The notes under the pieces were generated by a model. It saw nothing but the letters and a program-made list of their open reading frames with translations. It was not told the origin of the DNA and searched no databases. From contig SVUG01000002.1 in NCBI GenBank assembly GCA_015063385.1, positions 62,001 to 126,000 on the forward strand: DNA of 64,000 nt, given 5' to 3'. How positions within the stretch are numbered: position 1 is the stretch's first letter; the number at the start of each line of letters is the position of its first letter. This stretch comes from Oscillospiraceae bacterium (GTDB taxonomy: Bacteria; Bacillota; Clostridia; Oscillospirales; CAG-272). The translations under genes and the position numbers were made by a program. Positions 56,862 to 64,000 of this stretch are shown here, one piece after another.

Positions 56862-57322
56862 ATGAAAACAAGCTTTCAGGGAAGGAAATAATTACTCTTC
56901 TCGTTTTAGAGACCTTGGTAGCCGTGCTGGTTGTCGGCGGATTTCTGATATTTGATATACTCGGACTCTACGACTTTTCCTGGCAGGTTATCAGCGGTGC
57001 GGTGCTGGGCGTTGCGGTAATAGTGCTCAACTACCTTTTCCTCACCGTGTCGGTCAACCGCGCGGTAAATAATTATCTTGCCCTGCGCGGAGAGCGAGAG
57101 ATGGACGAGGAGGAGGCGGCAAAATTCGCTGCCGAGAACTCTATGCCTATACAGAACGCTATAAAGACCTCGTTCATTACGAGAAGCGCGACTATGGTTC
57201 TGGCACTTTTGGTTGCCTTTCTCACGAAGTGGTTTCATCCGCTGGCAACGGTAATCCCGCTGCTTTCGTTCAGGCCGCTTTTGCACATTATTGAAACTAT
57301 AAAAGGAAAAGCTGGAAAATGA
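56858..57322 (+). CDS. ATP synthase I-like membrane protein
   Basis: Second small membrane protein before atpB, overlapping both neighbours. Confidence 0.65.
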   Translation: MNENKLSGKEIITLLVLETLVAVLVVGGFLIFDILGLYDFSWQVISGAVLGVAVIVLNYLFLTVSVNRAVNNYLALRGEREMDEEEAAKFAAENSMPIQNAIKTSFITRSATMVLALLVAFLTKWFHPLATVIPLLSFRPLLHIIETIKGKAGK

Positions 57323-58260
57323 AGAAAAAGAAGAATTTACTCGGTTTGTCAATATTTCTTGCCTTGCTTCTGATAATCGGTGTGCTTTCAGCACTCGTGC
57401 TCGTCTTCTACGACTATATTCCCGTCTCAGACGATGATGGGGCGCTTATCTCACCCGAGGGCTCAAGAATCATTCTGGGTATTCCTGCGTTGCAGGAAAT
57501 ATCAAAAAATATTCCGCTGCTCGAGCTTGGCAATCCTATAACGCAAACCACGTTGTCAATACTCGCAGTGACGCTGCTCCTTATTATCCTTGCCGCACTT
57601 CTTACGAAAAATCTTTCAAAGCGTCCCGGCAAGGTACAGGTCGTGCTTGAAAAGCTTATATCCATGCTTTACGGTCTTGTAGAGGATACTATGGGCAAGC
57701 ATAATGTTAAGTTTGCGCCTTATATCGGCACGCTGTTTTTGAGCTCGATTGTCGGCACGCTTATCGGAATGACGCAGATTATTCCCTCCGTCACAAAGGA
57801 CCTCTCGGTCACTCTCGCTTGGGCGCTCGTCACAACCGCTCTGGTGTGGTATAACAATATTAAAAACTTCGGATTTAAGGCATGGCTTAAGGGCTTTACA
57901 GAGCCTATCGTGGTCATGACGCCTATGAATATCGTCTCCGAAATCGCACAGCCTATTTCTCTTGCATTCCGTCATTTCGGAAACGTGGCGGGCGGCGGAG
58001 TACTTACGGCGCTTATTTATTCGGCGCTTGCAGGACTTTCGGGTCTGATTTTCGGTTGGATTCCCGGATTCATCGGCACTATTCCCTTCTTCCAGGTCGG
58101 TATACCCGCCTTTCTCTCGATTTACTTCGACCTCTTCTCAGGCTTCGTGCAGGCGCTGGTATTCTCGCTTCTGACGATGGTTTACGTCGGTGGTGCTTGC
58201 CCTCCGCCCGAGGAGATTCCGGAAGAAAGACGTGCAAAGCTTGAGAAAAAAGCAAATTAA
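57319..58260 (+). CDS. atpB: F0F1 ATP synthase subunit a
   Basis: FTEPIVVMTPMNIVSEIAQPISLAFRHFGNVAGG (conserved Arg). Confidence 0.95.
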   Translation: MKKKKNLLGLSIFLALLLIIGVLSALVLVFYDYIPVSDDDGALISPEGSRIILGIPALQEISKNIPLLELGNPITQTTLSILAVTLLLIILAALLTKNLSKRPGKVQVVLEKLISMLYGLVEDTMGKHNVKFAPYIGTLFLSSIVGTLIGMTQIIPSVTKDLSVTLAWALVTTALVWYNNIKNFGFKAWLKGFTEPIVVMTPMNIVSEIAQPISLAFRHFGNVAGGGVLTALIYSALAGLSGLIFGWIPGFIGTIPFFQVGIPAFLSIYFDLFSGFVQALVFSLLTMVYVGGACPPPEEIPEERRAKLEKKAN

Positions 58261-58289
58261 AATACAAAAAAAAATAAAATAAATTCTAG

Positions 58290-58532
<243 letters not shown>

Positions 58533-58576
58533 TTTTCATTTGAAGAAAAAAGAACTAAGTAAGGAAGGATTATGCC

Positions 58577-59101
58577 ATGGAATTTCAATGGTTTCTAGAA
58601 AAATTTGAGGCATTCGTCGGTGTAAATCCATGGACGATGATTTTCGCGTGGCTCAACCTTCTTATCCTTTATCTTTTCCTTAAAAAGCTGGCGTTTAATC
58701 CGCTGAAGAATATGATTGACTCAAGGCAAAAGGAAATTGACGACATGTATTCGGAAGCAGAGGAGGCACAGAAATCTGCCGAGGTGCTCAAGGCAGAGTA
58801 TGAAGAAAAGATAAGCCACGCAACCGAAGAGAGCGAGGAAATTCTGAAGAGCGCGGTCAGACGCGCACAGCTTAAGGAGGAGGAAATTCTCCGCACGGCT
58901 GACGCTGAGGCTGCACGCACTCTTGAGCGTGCCGAGGAGCAGATTGAGCTGGAAAAGAAGCGCGCACTCGGTGAGATTAAGGACGAGGTTTCCTCAATGG
59001 CTATCGGAATCGCTTCTGCGGTTATCGAGCGCGACGTGGACGAGGATAAGCACAGAGAGCTTATCGACGACTTTATAAATAATATGGGGAACGAGCAATG
59101 A
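58577..59101 (+). CDS. atpF: F0F1 ATP synthase subunit b
   Basis: N-terminal TM, KKLAFNPLKNMIDSRQKEIDDMYSEAEEAQKSAE coiled coil. Confidence 0.95.
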   Translation: MEFQWFLEKFEAFVGVNPWTMIFAWLNLLILYLFLKKLAFNPLKNMIDSRQKEIDDMYSEAEEAQKSAEVLKAEYEEKISHATEESEEILKSAVRRAQLKEEEILRTADAEAARTLERAEEQIELEKKRALGEIKDEVSSMAIGIASAVIERDVDEDKHRELIDDFINNMGNEQ

Positions 59102-59631
59102 CGGCGGCCTATGAATATGCAAGAGCGATGTTTATGATAAGCGAGGAGGAGCACTGCTCCGACAAAATGCGCGACGAGGTTGAGATTGTAAGGGCTACCT
59201 TCCTCTCAAACCCCGATTATTCGCAGCTTCTCGACACCCCCGCGCTTCCAAAGGACAAGAGGCTCGGGCTGATTGACGAGGCGTTTTCCTCACTTAACCC
59301 CTCGCTCGTAAATTTAATTAAAATTTTATCTGAAATGCGGCTTTCCTACGTTTTCCCGAAGCTCGCAGAGGAGTATTTCGCGCTTTACGACCAGTCGCGC
59401 GGAATTCTGCGTGCAGAGGCTATCACCGCCACCCCGCTGACCAAGGCGCAGAGCGATGCTATCGTTAAAAAGCTTTCGGCTATGACGGGCAATACGGTCA
59501 TTCTCAAAAACACCGTTGACCCCTCTATTCTCGGCGGTGTGAAGCTGCGCTACGGCGGTATTCAGCTTGACGGCTCTGTTAAAGAGAGGCTTAACAAGTT
59601 TGAATCCGCACTCAAGAGCACCGTCGTCTGA
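59098..59631 (+). CDS. atpH: F0F1 ATP synthase subunit delta
   Basis: Position between atpF and atpA; C-term LGGVKLRYGGIQLDGSVKERLNKFESAL. Confidence 0.95.
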   Translation: MTAAYEYARAMFMISEEEHCSDKMRDEVEIVRATFLSNPDYSQLLDTPALPKDKRLGLIDEAFSSLNPSLVNLIKILSEMRLSYVFPKLAEEYFALYDQSRGILRAEAITATPLTKAQSDAIVKKLSAMTGNTVILKNTVDPSILGGVKLRYGGIQLDGSVKERLNKFESALKSTVV

Positions 59632-59682
59632 CGGTGAGCTAAAAAATATCTCTGCCACTCGGCAGAGGGAAAGAAGAACAAG

Positions 59683-61194
59683 ATGCAGTCTAAATTAGAT
59701 GATATCAGCAAGATAATTAAAGAGCAAATTAAGAACTACTCGAGAGAAACCGAGCAGGACGAGATTGGCTACGTTATCTCTGTTGGCGACGGTATTTCCA
59801 AGGTTTTCGGACTCGATAAGTGCAAGGCAAACGAGCTTCTTGAGTTTTCTAACGGCACGTTCGGCATGGCACTCAACCTTGAGGAGAAGCTCGTAAGCGC
59901 GGTGCTTCTCGGTACTGACGTCGGCATCGCAGAGGGCAGCGTGGTTAAGCGTACGGGCAGAGTCGTCTCCGTTCCCGTAGGCGAGCGCCTTATCGGTCGT
60001 GTAGTCAACGCTCTCGGTCAGCCCATCGACGCCAAGGGTCCCATCGTAGCAAGCGATTACAGCCCTATTGAGCGCAAGGCTTACGGCATTATTGAAAGAA
60101 AATCGGTTTCCGTGCCGCTGCAGACGGGTATCAAGGCTATCGACTCTATGATACCTATAGGCAGAGGTCAGCGTGAGCTTATTATCGGTGACAGACAGAC
60201 CGGTAAGACGGTTATCGCAACCGACACTATTATAAATCAGAAGGGCAAGAACGTTATCTGTATCTACGTTGCAATAGGTCAGAAGCAGTCCACCGTCACT
60301 AACGTGGTTGACACGCTTTATAAGAGCGGTGCTATGGATTATACCATAGTCGTCAGCGCTACCGCGGCGGAATCTGCGCCCCTTCAGTATATCGCACCCT
60401 ACGCAGGCTGTGCTATGGGCGAGTACTTTATGGATAAGGGCCGCGACGTGCTTATCGTGTACGACGACCTCTCCAAGCACGCGGTTGCTTACCGTGCGCT
60501 CTCGCTTCTTATCAGACGTCCTCCGGGCCGTGAGGCATATCCCGGTGACGTATTCTACCTGCACTCAAGACTCCTTGAGCGTGCGGCAAGGCTTGCTCCG
60601 GAATACGGTGGCGGCTCGCTGACCGCACTCCCGATTATTGAGACGCAGGCGGGTGACGTTTCGGCGTACATTCCCACTAACGTAATTTCTATCACCGACG
60701 GTCAGATATTCCTTGAGTCAGAGCTCTTCCACTCGGGCGTTCGCCCCGCGGTTAACCCCGGTATCTCGGTATCCCGAGTAGGCGGTAATGCTCAGATTAA
60801 GGCTATGAAAAAGGTTGCGGGAACTCTTAAGCTGCTCTACTCGCAGTACAGAGAGCTTGCAGGCTTTGCACAGTTTGGCTCCGACCTTGACGCAGACACC
60901 AAGGCTCGTCTTGAGCAGGGTAAGCGCATCGTTGAGGTGCTCAAGCAGAACAGAAACTCGCCTATCGCGGTAGAGCTTCAGGTGGCTATCATCTACGCGG
61001 TGGTTAACAATATGCTCTCAGACGTTGCCACAGAGTCCATCTCCGACTTTGAAGCAGAGCTCTTTGAGTACCTCGTAGCGACCAAGGATTCTCTCCTTGC
61101 ATCTATTCGCGACACGGGTGTTATCAGCGCCGAGGCAGAGGCAGAGCTTAAGGAAGCAATCATTAAATGCAAGGAAAAATTCACTAATAAGTAA
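59683..61194 (+). CDS. atpA: F0F1 ATP synthase subunit alpha
   Basis: [20 protein letters not shown] Walker A, alpha-type signature [14 protein letters not shown]. Confidence 0.98.
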   Translation: MQSKLDDISKIIKEQIKNYSRETEQDEIGYVISVGDGISKVFGLDKCKANELLEFSNGTFGMALNLEEKLVSAVLLGTDVGIAEGSVVKRTGRVVSVPVGERLIGRVVNALGQPIDAKGPIVASDYSPIERKAYGIIERKSVSVPLQTGIKAIDSMIPIGRGQRELIIGDRQTGKTVIATDTIINQKGKNVICIYVAIGQKQSTVTNVVDTLYKSGAMDYTIVVSATAAESAPLQYIAPYAGCAMGEYFMDKGRDVLIVYDDLSKHAVAYRALSLLIRRPPGREAYPGDVFYLHSRLLERAARLAPEYGGGSLTALPIIETQAGDVSAYIPTNVISITDGQIFLESELFHSGVRPAVNPGISVSRVGGNAQIKAMKKVAGTLKLLYSQYRELAGFAQFGSDLDADTKARLEQGKRIVEVLKQNRNSPIAVELQVAIIYAVVNNMLSDVATESISDFEAELFEYLVATKDSLLASIRDTGVISAEAEAELKEAIIKCKEKFTNK

Positions 61195-61246
61195 ATTACG
61201 CTTTGCATTTTAACAACATTAAGAAGAAAGGAAGGCGAAAAAAGAT

Positions 61247-63531
<2,285 letters not shown>

Positions 63532-63549
63532 GGTCAGAGGTGCAGCCGA

Positions 63550-63951
63550 ATGAGAGCCTTTCACCTTGAAATTGTCACTCCCGACGGTCTTGCTTTTAAC
63601 GGCGAGGTAGAGAGCTTGCTCATCAGAACTGATGACGGTGACGCCGAAATTCTTTGCGGTCACGCAGATTTTCTCGCTTCCATCGGAACAGGCAGAGCAA
63701 GACTTCTTATAGACGGAAAGCCAAGATATGCATCTGTTTCCGGCGGATTCGTTTCGGTATGTGACGGCGTCACAAGAGTCGTAGCTATCACATTTGAGTT
63801 CGCAGAGGATATAGACGTCAATCGTGCAAAAGCTGCTAAAGAGCGCGCCGAGGCGGCTCTCTCGCGAGCTAGTGGCGAGCGCGAGGAGCTCGTCGCCAAG
63901 GCAAAGCTTGCGCGAGCTGTAAGCCGTATTAACGTCGCGGAGTTATTGTAA
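63550..63951 (+). CDS. atpC: F0F1 ATP synthase subunit epsilon
   Basis: FHLEIVTPDGLAFNGEVESLLIRTDDGDAEILCGHADFLASIGTG. Confidence 0.95.
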   Translation: MRAFHLEIVTPDGLAFNGEVESLLIRTDDGDAEILCGHADFLASIGTGRARLLIDGKPRYASVSGGFVSVCDGVTRVVAITFEFAEDIDVNRAKAAKERAEAALSRASGEREELVAKAKLARAVSRINVAELL

Positions 63952-64000
63952 TTTAAAAGAAAACACCCGGTTTTGTAAGTCTAACTTTACAAAATCAGGT

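Noticed and set aside
59695-60564. 289-aa minus-strand ORF opposite atpA
   Set aside because: Antisense to the unambiguous ATP synthase alpha subunit.

Overview
The window looks like a chromosomal segment of an uncultured gut-type Clostridia/Firmicutes genome (inference from gene content and order; no database search was possible). It carries about 65 protein genes and one tRNA (Glu-CTC). Housekeeping blocks: type III glutamine synthetase (5'-truncated), serA-serC, rlmD, a deoC-deoD-deoB-cdd-udp-udk nucleoside salvage cluster, luxS-mtnN, glyS, mtaB, hpt, the rpmH-rnpA-yidD-yidC-jag-mnmE block, and a full F-type ATP synthase operon (two atpI-like genes, then B-E-F-H-A-G-D-C) whose c subunit has a two-carboxylate, Na+-type ion site. 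Accessory regions: (i) about 7.9-9.5 kb, where the rlmD 3' end plus downstream sequence is reiterated three times around AT-rich orphan genes; (ii) about 10.4-14.9 kb, with a 201-bp duplication, a chimeric serine-hydrolase remnant, and a PP-loop amidotransferase-like gene overlapping an EFR1-type flavodoxin/ferredoxin gene; (iii) about 32.0-43.2 kb, a compact podovirus-like packaging/head module (TerS, TerL, portal, scaffold-like, capsid, connector, hub with an embedded BspA-type LRR domain, then membrane proteins) without recognisable integrase, replication or lysis genes. That module is preceded by a candidate structured RNA (three-way junction with complementary hairpin loops) lying at a predicted transcription start. 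Non-coding structure also includes a five-hairpin array between deoC and deoD, a two-copy covarying hairpin element, a tRNA-Glu tail/terminator duplication, and operator-like palindromes next to two DUF6809-like genes.
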